Shown here in pieces: positions 1 through 8,725 of a stretch of 48,153 bases of DNA (the stretch's first letter is position 1; each line of letters opens with the position of its first letter). Location of the stretch: contig CAJTXF010000012.1 in NCBI GenBank assembly GCA_910580045.1, positions 1-48,153 of the forward strand, read 5' to 3'. The DNA is from an uncultured Eubacteriales bacterium. Lineage in GTDB: Bacteria; Bacillota; Clostridia; Oscillospirales; Acutalibacteraceae. The notes under the pieces are model-generated. The model had not been told where the DNA came from. It saw nothing but the letters and a program-made list of their open reading frames with translations, and searched no databases. The translations under genes were made by a program, and so were the position numbers.

Positions 1-112
1 CCAAGAGTTGGCCAAAGCCAACTCTACGCCCCTTGACCCCGGTATGGGCCTGCCGTCAGGCTGCTGCCCGGTTGGGCTGCTCTCAAATTTTTACATAATA
101 AGGAGAAACACC
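1..112. repeat. Intergenic repeat fragment with a perfect hairpin
   Basis: A perfect 9-bp stem lies at 4-12 and 17-25 (AGAGTTGGC with its complement, loop CAAA). It is followed by a CCCCTTGACCCC motif that recurs near 3350 and 42585. This is the end of a mosaic intergenic repeat cut by the window edge. The ribosome binding site of the first gene (AAGGAG, about 100-105) follows. Confidence 0.6.
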
Positions 113-1258
113 ATGAACGAAAAAGAAGTCGCGGAGATTCGCCGCCGCTTTCAGCCCGAAAAATCCGCCATCAATTCTGTCACCGGCTGTTATATCAACG
201 CCCAGGGCGAAGTGGTCTCCCGCTTTTCCCAGTCCCTGGCCTCTGCCCCCCAAGAGGAGGTGGAGAGCGTTCTCTCTGTGCTCAAGCGCAGCTTGTCCGG
301 CTCTCTGGGCAAGCAGCTGAATGATATTGTCTTCGAGACCAGCCAGGTGGTGGACAGCGACGAGCACCGGCTGCTGATGGCCCTGCGGGACAGCGGCCTG
401 AAGGACGAGGGCATTGTGGACGCCTTCTGCCAGCGGGTCATTGAAAGCCTGGACATAGAGGGCCCTTATCTTATCCTGCTGGCCTATGACAAGTATGACG
501 TGCCCTACCGGATGAAGGACGGCGCCCCCAATCCAGACGGCTCCTCTGAGGTATTCTCCTACTTTGTCTGCGCGGTCTGCCCCTTGAAGGAGACCAAGCC
601 CGCCCTGCGCTATGATTTGCCGGAAAGCGTGCTGTGCGGCAGGGACATTGACTGGCTGATTGCCCCGCCGGAGCTGGGCTTCCTGTTCCCTGCCTTTGAC
701 GACAGGAGCGCCAATATTTACAGCGCCCTGTATTACACCAAGAAGACCGCTGAGAACCACCCGGAGTTTGTGGAGGGCATGTTTCGGGTGGAGCCGCCCA
801 TGTCTGCCGATTTGCAGCAGGAGACCTTCCGGGAAGTGCTTACCGAGGCTCTGGCTGAGGAGTGCAGCTTTGATTTGGTGCAGGAGGTTCAGGGCCGTCT
901 GGCCGAGATGGTGGAGGAGCACAAGCTCAGCAAGGACCCAGAGCCCCTGAGCATCTCCAAGCACGGCATCCGCAAGGTGCTGGAGCTCAGCGGCGTGGAG
1001 GAGGAAAAGGCCCAGGCCTTTGAGGAGAAGTATGAGGAGGCATTCGGCGAAGGGGCCCTGAACCCCCGGAACCTGGTGGACCCCAAGAAGTTCGTGGTTA
1101 AAACCCCCAGCGTGACCATTCAGACTGATCCGGAGTGCGGGGACTTGATTGAGACCCGAATCATTGACGGAAGAAAGTACATTTTGGTGCAGGTGGACGG
1201 GGACGTGGAATTCAACGGGGTCAGTGTCCGCATTGAGGAGGACAGGCCTGAGGAGTAA
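113..1258 (+). CDS. DUF4317 family protein
   Basis: A 381-residue soluble protein of the DUF4317 family, which is common in Clostridia and has no established function. The opening (MNEKEVAEIRRRFQPEKSAI, then a GCYINAQGEV segment) is the usual family start. The reading frame is open upstream to position 8, but that stretch is repeat sequence. The ATG at 113 has AAGGAG seven bases upstream and gives the normal family length, so it is chosen. The middle part is acidic and helical, with no visible catalytic motif. No signal peptide or membrane segment is present. The next gene starts 20 bases downstream and may be cotranscribed. Family assignment is fairly sure; role is unknown. Confidence 0.88.
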   Translation: MNEKEVAEIRRRFQPEKSAINSVTGCYINAQGEVVSRFSQSLASAPQEEVESVLSVLKRSLSGSLGKQLNDIVFETSQVVDSDEHRLLMALRDSGLKDEGIVDAFCQRVIESLDIEGPYLILLAYDKYDVPYRMKDGAPNPDGSSEVFSYFVCAVCPLKETKPALRYDLPESVLCGRDIDWLIAPPELGFLFPAFDDRSANIYSALYYTKKTAENHPEFVEGMFRVEPPMSADLQQETFREVLTEALAEECSFDLVQEVQGRLAEMVEEHKLSKDPEPLSISKHGIRKVLELSGVEEEKAQAFEEKYEEAFGEGALNPRNLVDPKKFVVKTPSVTIQTDPECGDLIETRIIDGRKYILVQVDGDVEFNGVSVRIEEDRPEE

Positions 1259-1278
1259 CCTGGAAGGAGTGGAATACT

Positions 1279-2571
1279 ATGCTGGCAAATGTGCTGCTGA
1301 GTTTGGCTGTGCTGCTGCTGTTTTTCCTGACAGCGGCCCGCTGCCTGGAATCCTGGGGCCTGCCCCTGCCCGGGCGGCTTGCCGTTCCGGCCTCTGACCA
1401 GGCGGGGGCAGTGCGCCCTATGCCCAGCCGGGGGGATTTGTGGAAGGTCTTTGTGGGGGCTTTGGCCCTGCGGGTGCTGCTGCTGGCAGCCATGGCTGGG
1501 GCCACGGCCTTTGCCAATGGGGATGGCCTGACCGCTGAGAGCTTTTTGGGCAAGTTCACCCTGTGGGACGCCAGGCACTATGTGAACCTGATTGAGCAGG
1601 GCTATACCCAGTATCAGGAGGAGGGCAGGCACATCTTTCTGGTGTTTTACCCCCTGTATGTGTGGGTAAGCCGCCTGGTGGGGCTGGCCGTGCCCAGCAC
1701 AGTGGGGGCGGGCCTGCTGGTGTCCGTGGTAAGCTATGCCTGGGGCTGCTGCTGGGTCTACCGGCTGGCCGGGCGGCTGTTCGGGCAGGATGTGGCCCGC
1801 AGCGCGGTGCTGTTCCTGTCCAGCTTCCCCTTCTCCTTTTTCTTCGGCACGGTGATGACCGAGGGCCTGTTCCTGCTGACCACTGCGGCGGCTGTGGCCT
1901 GCGCCGCTGAGAAGAAATGGCTCTCCTTCGGCGTCTGGGGGGCCCTGGCTGCCCTGACCCGCATGACAGGCATTCTGGTGATACTTCCCGCGGGGATTGC
2001 CCTGCTGGGAGAGCTGCGTCCCCTGGCAGCCCCGGCGGGCCAGTCCCTGAAAAACGCAATCAGGCCGTTTGTGAGGAAACTGCCCTTCCTGCTTCTGCCC
2101 CTGCTGGGCGCGGGGTGCTATCTGCTGCTGAACTGGCAGGTGGACGGGAGCTTTTTTGCCTTTGCCGGGCACCAGGGGCACTGGAACCAAGGGGGCATGT
2201 GGGTTTCCAAGGTGCTGGTGTATATCTGGCGGTACTTCTCAGAGAACATGGGCCAGCCCATGGGCTGGGCAGTGTGGCTGCCGGAGCTGGTGCTGTTTGG
2301 GGTGTTCTTCACCGTGCTGGCCCTGTCCGCCTGGAAGGGCCGGACGCCGCCGGGGCTTTTGGCCTATGGGTTCTGTTATCTGATTGCAAACTACTCTCTT
2401 TCCTGGCTGCTGAGCGCCGGGCGGTATATGAGCTGTGGGTTCCCCCTGTTCATCATGATGGCAGTGCTGACAGAGAAGCGGCCCCTGGTGCGGGATATGT
2501 GGATATTGGGCCAAGGGGTGCTGTTGGGAGTGTACCTGTTCGGGTATGTAAACAATGGGCCCATAATGTGA
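1279..2571 (+). CDS. PIG-V-like membrane mannosyltransferase
   Basis: A 430-residue polytopic membrane protein with about ten hydrophobic segments. The short motif WDARHY at about residues 96-101, followed by YPLYVWVSRLVG, is typical of PIG-V/Gpi18-like glycosyltransferases that use a lipid-linked sugar (GT-C fold, with an acidic residue in the first outer loop). Bacterial members have mostly unknown acceptors, probably a cell-surface glycan or lipid. The start has GGAAGGAG ten bases upstream. It follows the DUF4317 gene by 20 bases. The last segment (residues about 390-425) is again hydrophobic. The GT-C fold and PIG-V likeness are read from motifs; substrate is not inferable. Confidence 0.75.
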   Translation: MLANVLLSLAVLLLFFLTAARCLESWGLPLPGRLAVPASDQAGAVRPMPSRGDLWKVFVGALALRVLLLAAMAGATAFANGDGLTAESFLGKFTLWDARHYVNLIEQGYTQYQEEGRHIFLVFYPLYVWVSRLVGLAVPSTVGAGLLVSVVSYAWGCCWVYRLAGRLFGQDVARSAVLFLSSFPFSFFFGTVMTEGLFLLTTAAAVACAAEKKWLSFGVWGALAALTRMTGILVILPAGIALLGELRPLAAPAGQSLKNAIRPFVRKLPFLLLPLLGAGCYLLLNWQVDGSFFAFAGHQGHWNQGGMWVSKVLVYIWRYFSENMGQPMGWAVWLPELVLFGVFFTVLALSAWKGRTPPGLLAYGFCYLIANYSLSWLLSAGRYMSCGFPLFIMMAVLTEKRPLVRDMWILGQGVLLGVYLFGYVNNGPIM

Positions 2572-2679
2572 GGGCATGGGGAGGATTGGTTTGAGATAAG
2601 CCTGACGGCGCGGGACAGTGCCTGGCGCAAAGCAGCACCCAAAGCCGGGCGAAAAGTTTCGTCCACCTTTTCAAAGGTG

Positions 2680-2767
2680 GCAGGGTGTGGGGGTGAGCGC
2701 GTGCCAGTGGCACGCAAGCTGCGAACCGACCGAGTCGGCAGACGAGACTCAAAGCCCCACGACCTTG
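2680..2767 (+). repeat. Left arm of an 88-bp perfect inverted repeat
   Basis: Bases 2680-2767 match the reverse complement of 3248-3335 at every position when compared by eye. Similarity continues outside the 88 bases with a six-base duplication in the right arm. A diverged same-orientation copy lies near 42473-42535 and a diverged inverse copy near 21228-21345. Confidence 0.9.
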
Positions 2768-2888
2768 ACCTTAAGGGCGGCGCCACCAAGCATCCTCCGA
2801 GGCAGCACGTCCAGCGGCCCACCCAAGTAAGTCAGTGGCACCCATCCGCGCCGCCCCCAGTGCCCCAAGCCGCAGCACATAGCAAGAT

Positions 2889-2927
2889 TCCGTAATTTAG
2901 GAAAGCGTGGCTTTCCTAAATTACGGA
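2889..2927. repeat. Perfect 18-bp hairpin, loop GTG
   Basis: TCCGTAATTTAGGAAAGC at 2889-2906 is exactly complementary to 2910-2927, leaving a three-base loop. There is no T-run after it in either direction, so it is not a simple terminator. It lies between the two 88-bp arms. Confidence 0.9.
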
Positions 2928-3087
2928 GAGAGGCGGACGCACTGCACCAGCGTTGGGAGGCTGAGCGTTCCGGTCAGATGCTGCTTGCTGTGAGGTCAAG
3001 GGCCTGACGGTCAGCGGCTTCCCGACCACAAGCGGCATTTTCCGGGGACGCTTAGGGCCCAACGCCCAATGGTACAGTCCGCCCTCT

Positions 3088-3126
3088 CCGCCAAACTGGG
3101 AAACGTCCCGTTTCCCAGTTTGGCGG
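3088..3126. repeat. Perfect 18-bp hairpin, loop TCC
   Basis: CCGCCAAACTGGGAAACG at 3088-3105 pairs exactly with 3109-3126, with a three-base loop. Arm length and loop size equal those of the hairpin at 2889-2927 but the arm sequence differs, apart from a shared GGAAA near the tip. Confidence 0.9.
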
Positions 3127-3247
3127 AATCTGCTGCTCGGCTTCTCTGGCGGCGCGAAAGACTGCTTCTGACGCACTTAGGATATAGGAACTAGGCTCTG
3201 CTTCTCTTTGGGACTTGATGCGCCGCCCTTACGGTCAAGGGCAAGGG

Positions 3248-3335
3248 CAAGGTCGTGGGGCTTTGAGTCTCGTCTGCCGACTCGGTCGGTTCGCAGCTTG
3301 CGTGCCACTGGCACGCGCTCACCCCCACACCCTGC
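3248..3335 (-). repeat. Right arm of the 88-bp perfect inverted repeat
   Basis: Exact reverse complement of 2680-2767. The two arms enclose about 480 bases that carry the two perfect hairpins. The full identity suggests recent duplication or gene conversion. Confidence 0.9.
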
Positions 3336-3543
3336 AAGGGGGCAAGCCCCCCTTGACCCCGGTCGGGGCCCACCGTTAGGTACTGCTCCCACCAGTTTCC
3401 CGGGCAGTGTGCGCCGGAGAGTGGGAGCGGTGGGAACATCCGGGCCAGCGGGCAGGGGAAGCAGGCCCCCTGTTTCATAGAGAACATGGTGTGCTCTTTG
3501 GAGGACAAGCACTGCTGTCTTTCAGAAAGCACCCTTTTCTTTA

Positions 3544-4695
3544 CTAATCAGAATAATACCTGGCCCGCTCATAGGCTGCGTGGAGCTCAGGCATATCCAG
3601 CCCAGCCTCCTGCTCCAGCTGGCTGGGCGTGTGCCAGGCCTTGGGGGGCTCCTTCCCGGCTTTCAGCACAGTCCGGCGGTACCGCCTGCGGATATTTGCC
3701 TCATTGCTCCAATCCCACAGCCTGGGTTTGCGCAGGCCCAGCTCCAGCTGCTGAACCTGGTCTTGGTCTTCCCGGCTGAGATACTGGATGACGTCCCGGC
3801 TGTCTGTGTAGCTGGCCCGGAAATTTCTGAGGAAGCTGGCCACCCCTAAAACCGCGATGGCCAGGGCCCCGGCGCCCAGCAGGCCAATGAAAATATAGGA
3901 GACGTATTCCGGTATCTGCCAGGTGGGCTCGCCCACCAGCTGGGACAAATCCATATCCATGGGCTGCCCCCCGCCAGAGGTGCTGTCTATTCCTGCCTCT
4001 ATGGGCGCGGCGCCCTGCTGTGCCTCTGGCAGAGTGATGCGCAGGCTGCCCCTGTCCAGCAGGGCGGGAGGAAGCAGCAGCAGGGCGGCCAGCAGCACCC
4101 CAGCCAGGGCCGCGCCCCCGGCCATGCGGCGGATGCGCCGGGCAGGCAGGCTGTTCATGTCCTTGTTCAGCCGGAGATAGGCCTCTACCCGGGCCAGGCC
4201 GTGGTGAATCAGGCACAGCAGCAGGTAGAGCACCCCGCCCAGCAGGGAGAGCTTCTGCAAATCAGGCACAGCCAGCACCGCACTGAGCAGGAAGAAAGCC
4301 GCGAACAGGCTCAGCAGAGGCAGGGTGGGCCTGTCGAAAAAGGACTGGATGGGGCCCTCGTCCTCCTCTGCCAGGCGTACCCGGATTCGGAACAGGCACA
4401 TAACCGCCATCAGCGCCGCGCCGCCGGGGTGGCCAAGAAGAAGCCAGCTCAGGGCGCAGAGGCCCAGGGCGCAGGGAAGGAACTGCCACAGGGCAGGGAG
4501 GCGCTTGATGGCATAGTAGCAGAGGGCGGTGGGCACGGCAAAGAGGATGCCCCGCCAGAAAGCGGCATAGGGGGAGAAGGAGACAGAGGGGAAGGCAAGG
4601 GGCAGCAGGGCAAAGGCCGCTGCAGAGAGGATGGCGGCCAGAAAGCCGCAGTGGAGGCGGGCGCAGACGCGGAGGGTGCGGGAAAGGGTTTTCAT
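3544..4695 (-). CDS. Multi-pass membrane protein with DUF4129-like tail
   Basis: A 383-residue membrane protein. The N-terminal 220 residues contain about seven hydrophobic segments. An extracytoplasmic loop (about residues 215-255) follows, then one more membrane segment (about 257-280) and a cytoplasmic tail. The tail has the pattern YRRTVLKAG, then WHTPSQLE, then YERARYYSD at the extreme C-terminus, which is like the DUF4129 domain found at the end of transglutaminase-type membrane proteins. No transglutaminase core is present. The ATG has AAAGGAG seven bases upstream. The gene starts 126 bases after the histidine kinase gene on the same strand, so it could be read from the same promoter. 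Function unknown. Confidence 0.65.
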   Translation of the reverse strand: MKTLSRTLRVCARLHCGFLAAILSAAAFALLPLAFPSVSFSPYAAFWRGILFAVPTALCYYAIKRLPALWQFLPCALGLCALSWLLLGHPGGAALMAVMCLFRIRVRLAEEDEGPIQSFFDRPTLPLLSLFAAFFLLSAVLAVPDLQKLSLLGGVLYLLLCLIHHGLARVEAYLRLNKDMNSLPARRIRRMAGGAALAGVLLAALLLLPPALLDRGSLRITLPEAQQGAAPIEAGIDSTSGGGQPMDMDLSQLVGEPTWQIPEYVSYIFIGLLGAGALAIAVLGVASFLRNFRASYTDSRDVIQYLSREDQDQVQQLELGLRKPRLWDWSNEANIRRRYRRTVLKAGKEPPKAWHTPSQLEQEAGLDMPELHAAYERARYYSD

Positions 4696-4821
4696 GGGAA
4701 GGCTCCTTTATAAGAGAATGGTGGGGATGGGGAAAGCAGGGCGGCAGGGCCTGGGGGAAAGAAGGGAAGGGCAGCGCGGAGGCTTCCGGGCTGCTGGGGA
4801 GAGGGATAGGGCAAACAAGGG

Positions 4822-5811
4822 CTAGTCCCTTGCCGCTTCCTCCCTGCCCAGATGCAGCCGCACACAGGTGCCCTTCCCCGGCGCGGACTCCACCTCAATC
4901 CGGTTCCCCAGCTTATCCATGACCCTCCGGCTCAGGTACAGCCCCAGCCCGGTGCTGGTCTCCACCTGCCGCCCGTTGCGGCCTGTAAACCCCCGCTCGA
5001 ATATTCTGGGAAGGTCGGCTGAGTCAATGCCAGTGCCCGAATCCGCCACAGCCAGCACATTGTCCCTGTCCATGGTGATGCGGATAGTGCCCGCGGGGGT
5101 ATACTTCACCGCGTTGGAGATAAGCTGCTCCAGCACAAAGCCCAGCCACTTCTCGTCAGTGACCACCTGGTTGCTGAAATCCTCCAAATCCAGCCGCAGG
5201 TTCTTATAGATAAACTGGGTGGCGAACTTTTTGGCCGCCCGGGCCGCGATGGGCCGAACCGGGCAGAGGACAGGCCGCAGGTCCGCGTTCATGGAGTAGA
5301 TGCGCAGATAGCCCAGCACCAGCTCTACATACCGCTCAGCCTTAAAGACCTCCTGGCGCAGGGCGCTGCCGGTTTCTCCGCCCTGGGCCTGGGCCAGCAG
5401 GCCAATGGCCGCCAGGGGCGTTTTTATCTGGTGCGCCCACAGGGTGAAGTATTCCAGCAGCTCCTCCTGCCGCCCGGCCAGTGCCTGCTCCAGCTGGGCC
5501 TGCCGGGCCCGCAGAAGCTCTATGGCCTCCAAAAGCAGGGCCTCCTGGCCAGTGCCTGCCAGGCTGGCGTCCACGGGTTGGGGCAGCTCTGGGGCGCTGT
5601 TGCGCAGCAGCCGGAATTCCCGCATACGCCGTTGGTGGCGGACAAAGTCCGGCCCCCCGAACAGGGCCGCGCCCAGCACAGCGGCCACAACAGAGCTGTA
5701 GGCCCAGACCCCGGGCCTTACCCCGAACAGCCACAGCACCAGCCCTGCCGCCCCGCTGAGCAGCACATAGCCCAGAATCACCCGGCGGCGGGCAAAAAGA
5801 TATTCTCCCAT
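4822..5811 (-). CDS. BceS-like sensor histidine kinase
   Basis: A 329-residue kinase with two closely spaced membrane segments at about residues 10-30 and 34-52 and almost no external loop, the layout of intramembrane-sensing kinases such as BceS. The phosphoacceptor box is TLWAHQIKTPLAAI with His127. The N box (LEQLISNAVKYTP) and ATP-binding glycine boxes (ADSGTGI and TGLGLYL) are present. The start is six bases after the response regulator stop. Family members usually sense peptide antibiotics through a BceAB-type ABC transporter, but no transporter gene lies nearby here. It probably phosphorylates the regulator encoded just upstream. Assignment is strong; the stimulus is unknown. Confidence 0.9.
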   Translation of the reverse strand: MGEYLFARRRVILGYVLLSGAAGLVLWLFGVRPGVWAYSSVVAAVLGAALFGGPDFVRHQRRMREFRLLRNSAPELPQPVDASLAGTGQEALLLEAIELLRARQAQLEQALAGRQEELLEYFTLWAHQIKTPLAAIGLLAQAQGGETGSALRQEVFKAERYVELVLGYLRIYSMNADLRPVLCPVRPIAARAAKKFATQFIYKNLRLDLEDFSNQVVTDEKWLGFVLEQLISNAVKYTPAGTIRITMDRDNVLAVADSGTGIDSADLPRIFERGFTGRNGRQVETSTGLGLYLSRRVMDKLGNRIEVESAPGKGTCVRLHLGREEAARD

Positions 5812-5817
5812 AGCCCC

Positions 5818-6489
5818 TCACTCCCAGAGATAGCCCTGCCCCTTGCGGGTGGCGGGCCTGCCCCCAAGGCCAATGCCCTCCAGCTTCCGGCGCAGCCGGG
5901 AAATGTTCACGGACAGGGTGTTGTCGTCAATAAAGCTCTCGCTCTCCCACAGCCGGGTCATCAAATCGCTTCGGCTCACTGTGTGCCCGGCGTTTTCCAT
6001 CAGCACTTTCAGGATGCGGAACTCTGTTTTGGTGAGCCCTGCCTTGCCCTGGGGGCCGGACACGCTCTCAGCGGACAAATCCAGGACAGCGCCGCCGCTT
6101 TCCAGCAAGTCCACGCTGCCCTGGAGGGTGTACGCCCGGCGGAGCACAGCCTGGATTTTGGCGGTGAGCACAGTCAAATCAAAGGGCTTGGGGATAAAGT
6201 CATCCCCGCCCAGCTCAATGGCTGTGACAATGTTGATGTTGTCTGAGGCGGAGGACAGGAACACCACCGGCACTTTGGAGCGGCGGCGCAGCTCCCGCAC
6301 CCAGTGGAAGCCATTGAACCCGGGCAGGCCAATATCCAGCAGCACCAGGTGAGGGGAGAAGGCCTCAAACTCCTCCGCCACTTGGGTGAAGTCCCGGACA
6401 GCCTGCACCTCATAGCCCCACAGGCGCAGGTGGCTGGCCACGGTCTGGCAGATGATGGAATCGTCCTCCACCAGAAATACCTTATACAT
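5818..6489 (-). CDS. OmpR/BceR-type response regulator
   Basis: A 223-residue two-domain regulator. The receiver domain (residues 1-120) has the acidic pair at 9-10, the phosphoacceptor Asp52 in LLDIGLPG, and the lysine of PKPFD. The C-terminal winged helix carries TKTEFRILKVLMENAG and ends in the typical RRKLEG and KGQGYLW segments. It would be phosphorylated by the adjacent kinase and bind DNA direct repeats. Its start codon lies inside the 3' end of the HAD gene (eight-base overlap), so translation is probably coupled. No own promoter is visible; the shared promoter is before the HAD gene. Confidence 0.93.
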   Translation of the reverse strand: MYKVFLVEDDSIICQTVASHLRLWGYEVQAVRDFTQVAEEFEAFSPHLVLLDIGLPGFNGFHWVRELRRRSKVPVVFLSSASDNINIVTAIELGGDDFIPKPFDLTVLTAKIQAVLRRAYTLQGSVDLLESGGAVLDLSAESVSGPQGKAGLTKTEFRILKVLMENAGHTVSRSDLMTRLWESESFIDDNTLSVNISRLRRKLEGIGLGGRPATRKGQGYLWE

Positions 6490-7180
6490 GGCGTAGAATC
6501 TCCAGAATCTCCGGATAGCTCTCTGCCCGCCAGGTGCAGGGGGGCACGGGGCAGGGGCCGGAGCCAGGGGGGTTATACCAGATGCTCCGCAGCCCGGCGT
6601 TCACGGCACCCTGGATGTCTGAGGAGGGGGAGTCCCCAATCACCAGGGCTTCCTCTGGGGCAAAGCCCGGGATGTGGGCAGCCACATAGTCAAAATAGGC
6701 CTTGTGGGGCTTGCCCACCCCCACTGCCTCTGAGACGAACACGGCCCGGAAATAGGGGAGCAGCCCCGCGTGCTCCAGCCGGGGGCCCTGGCTGACCACA
6801 TTGCCATTGGTAATCATGTAGAGCTCATAGCCTTTGCTGAGCTCTTCCAGAAGCTCTGCCGCCCCGGGATAGGGGGTCCCGGTCTGGGCCATGGCCTGGA
6901 AGTAGCATTCGTTTATCTCAGCCGGGCTGCCCTTGAGGCCGGTCTCCCTGAGGAAATCCACAAAGCGGGAGAGATACAGCTCCTGCTTTGTGCAGGCCCC
7001 CTGCTCAAACCGCGCCCAGGCCCGCTGGTTGCATGCATCGTAGCATTCCAGCAGGGCAGGGGAGAAGGGGCGCTGGGAGGCGAACTGGCTGGCATACATC
7101 AGCTGAAAGGACTGGGCCATGTCAGCGGGAAAGTCCAGAAGGGTTTGGTCAGCATCCAGGAGGAGAAAGCGGACGGGCAT
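6482..7180 (-). CDS. HAD hydrolase, YjjG/YfnB-type nucleotidase
   Basis: A 232-residue HAD-superfamily phosphatase. Motif I is LLLDADQTLLDF (nucleophile and general acid aspartates near residues 8-10) and motif IV is VIGDSPSSDIQGA. The cap is helical, as in the YjjG/YfnB family that dephosphorylates pyrimidine nucleoside monophosphates, including non-canonical ones. The frame is open further upstream, but GGAAAGGA is placed correctly only for the ATG at 7180, and the region beyond is promoter and repeat. It is the first gene of a three-gene unit with the regulator and kinase. Exact substrate is an inference. Confidence 0.82.
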   Translation of the reverse strand: MPVRFLLLDADQTLLDFPADMAQSFQLMYASQFASQRPFSPALLECYDACNQRAWARFEQGACTKQELYLSRFVDFLRETGLKGSPAEINECYFQAMAQTGTPYPGAAELLEELSKGYELYMITNGNVVSQGPRLEHAGLLPYFRAVFVSEAVGVGKPHKAYFDYVAAHIPGFAPEEALVIGDSPSSDIQGAVNAGLRSIWYNPPGSGPCPVPPCTWRAESYPEILEILRHV

Positions 7181-7213
7181 ATCAATCATCCTTTCCGGCA
7201 TATAGATAAGAGA

Positions 7214-7242
7214 ATTATACCGCGCGGGCCCAAAAGTGTCAA
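7214..7242 (-). promoter_or_regulatory. SigA promoter for the HAD-BceRS-like unit
   Basis: On the minus strand TTGACA (7242-7237) is followed by 17 bases and TATAAT (7219-7214). Both boxes are full consensus. The start codon is about 35 bases downstream. A family-2 repeat begins about 20 bases upstream of the -35 box. Confidence 0.85.
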
Positions 7243-7262
7243 CCATTTCGTTTTGCCGGGGA

Positions 7263-7355
7263 TGGGATTGTCCAAACCACAGAGATAACCATCTGTGTTC
7301 CCCCGCCCTACGGGCGGGGGAACACGAAAAACTCCTCGGAGCGGACACTCCCGTT
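7263..7355 (+). repeat. Family-2 hairpin repeat, copy A
   Basis: The copy starts GGGATTGTCC and contains an imperfect CACAGA/TCTGTG palindrome, a CCCCCGCCC/GGGCGGGGG hairpin, then AACACGAAAAACTCCTCGG. Nearly the same sequence occurs at 35996-36090 and, inverted, at about 14096-14200. All three copies lie next to consensus promoters. It codes for nothing convincing. Confidence 0.85.
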
Positions 7356-7419
7356 TTGCCGGAAGGGCTGGCTTCAAAGGGCCCGCGCCCAGCCTATCCC
7401 ACATGCAGGAGGTCAAAAT

Positions 7420-8628
7420 ATGAAACCCCTTCGCTATCTTGTCCCCTGGCTGGCCCTGGCTGCCGCTGTTTTAGGGGTGTACCTGTTCCACAGCCAGCCT
7501 GAGGCCCGGCCCCCCGCGGCCGTCCCTGGGCCCCAGGCAAGCCCGGCCCCGGGTACAAGCCCTGGGCCCCATGTGCCCGGGGGCGCGGCCTCGCCCAGCC
7601 CGGCCCCTGAGGAGGAAGCCCTGTCCGGGGTGTGGGTGCCCTATCTCTCTCTGGCCACAGAGGAGCACACCCAGGCCGCCTTTGAGGAGAATTTCAAGTC
7701 CATTGCCAACACTGCCCGGGACAAGGGCCTGAACGCCCTGTTTGTCCATGTCCGGGCTTTCTGCGATGCTTTCTATCCCTCAGAGCTGTACCCCTGGTCC
7801 CATCTGCTCACCGGCACTCAGGGCCAGGACCCGGGCTTTGACCCTCTGGCCTTTATGGTGGAGTATACCCACAGCCTGGGCATGGAATTCCACGCCTGGG
7901 TGAATCCTCTGCGGGTCTGTACCGCCGAGACCCCTGGGGCGCTGTCGGCGGACAACCCCTATCAGGCCCTGGGCCAGTCAGAGGGGTACTATTTTATGGA
8001 GTGGGAGGGGGCTGTGTTCCTGAACCCGGCCTATCCCTATGTGCGCACCCTGGTGGCAGAGGGCGCGGCGGAGATTGCGGAGAAATACCCAGTGGACGGC
8101 ATCCATTTTGACGACTACTTCTATCCCACCCAGGAGGCTGCCCTGGACGCGGAGGCCTATGGCCTGTACTGTGAGACAGTGGAGGAGCCCATGCCCCTGT
8201 TGGAGTGGCGCACAGCCAACATCAGCGCAATGGTGGCAGAGGTCTATGACAGGGTGAAAGCAGCCAGGCCAGAGGCAGCCTTTGGCATTTCCCCCCAGGG
8301 CAACCTGGAAAACGACAGGAACATGGGCGCGGACGTGGCCGCCTGGTGCGCCCTGCCCGGGTATCTGGACTATATCTGCCCCCAGCTGTACTATGGCTTT
8401 GAGGACCCGAACCTCCCCTATGGAGAGGCCCTGGCCCAGTGGCAGGCCCTGACCCGGCGGCAGGGGCTGAAGCTGTATGTGGGGCTGGCCCTGTACAAAG
8501 AGGGCGACCCAGAGCAGGGCGCGGACTGGATGGACAAGGGGGTGATTGACAGGCAGATTGAGGCGGCCCAGGCCGTGGCCTGTGACGGGGTGGTGCTGTA
8601 CAGCGCGGACTATCTGGAGGGCCGGTAA
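7420..8628 (+). CDS. GHL10 family glycoside-hydrolase-like protein
   Basis: A 402-residue exported protein. Residues 6-22 form a signal anchor or signal peptide without a lipobox, followed by a Pro/Ala/Gly-rich linker to about residue 65. The rest is a GHL10 (formerly DUF187) TIM-barrel-like domain: GVWVPYLSLA, LNALFVHVRAF, GMEFHAWVNPLRV, DGIHFDDYFYP and ISPQGNLEN are its typical blocks. The acidic pair in HFDDYFYP is the likely catalytic site by family analogy. Members are thought to cut surface or peptidoglycan-related glycans; activity is unproven. AGGAGG stands about eight bases before the ATG. The gene is followed by a separate promoter, so it is probably monocistronic. Confidence 0.85.
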   Translation: MKPLRYLVPWLALAAAVLGVYLFHSQPEARPPAAVPGPQASPAPGTSPGPHVPGGAASPSPAPEEEALSGVWVPYLSLATEEHTQAAFEENFKSIANTARDKGLNALFVHVRAFCDAFYPSELYPWSHLLTGTQGQDPGFDPLAFMVEYTHSLGMEFHAWVNPLRVCTAETPGALSADNPYQALGQSEGYYFMEWEGAVFLNPAYPYVRTLVAEGAAEIAEKYPVDGIHFDDYFYPTQEAALDAEAYGLYCETVEEPMPLLEWRTANISAMVAEVYDRVKAARPEAAFGISPQGNLENDRNMGADVAAWCALPGYLDYICPQLYYGFEDPNLPYGEALAQWQALTRRQGLKLYVGLALYKEGDPEQGADWMDKGVIDRQIEAAQAVACDGVVLYSADYLEGR

Positions 8629-8659
8629 CAAAAAAGCCTCGGCCAAACCTGCCGCCCTC

Positions 8660-8688
8660 TTGCGCCGGGTGGGGGAAAGGTGTATAAT
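8660..8688 (+). promoter_or_regulatory. SigA promoter before the 8726 gene
   Basis: TTGCGC at 8660-8665, a 17-base spacer and TATAAT at 8683-8688. The next start codon is about 38 bases downstream. Confidence 0.75.
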
Positions 8689-8725
8689 ACCCTTGGGCGC
8701 GAGATATGCCCGGAAAGGGTGAACA

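Larger units (their letters stand above)
2572..3543. other. Gene-free block made of nested inverted repeats
   Basis: No supported gene is seen in these roughly 970 bases. The block contains a 30-base GAAAAGTTTCGTCC-type module at about 2650-2680 that recurs inverted near 47045-47080, then one 88-bp arm, two perfect 18-bp hairpins, the second 88-bp arm in inverse orientation, and a CCCCTTGACCCC module at about 3350. Open frames here are only translations of the repeats and lack ribosome binding sites. Confidence 0.75.

Noticed and set aside
2572..3543. Several 60-110-codon frames on both strands
   Set aside because: They are translations of the repeat arms, identical in both arms, and lack ribosome binding sites.
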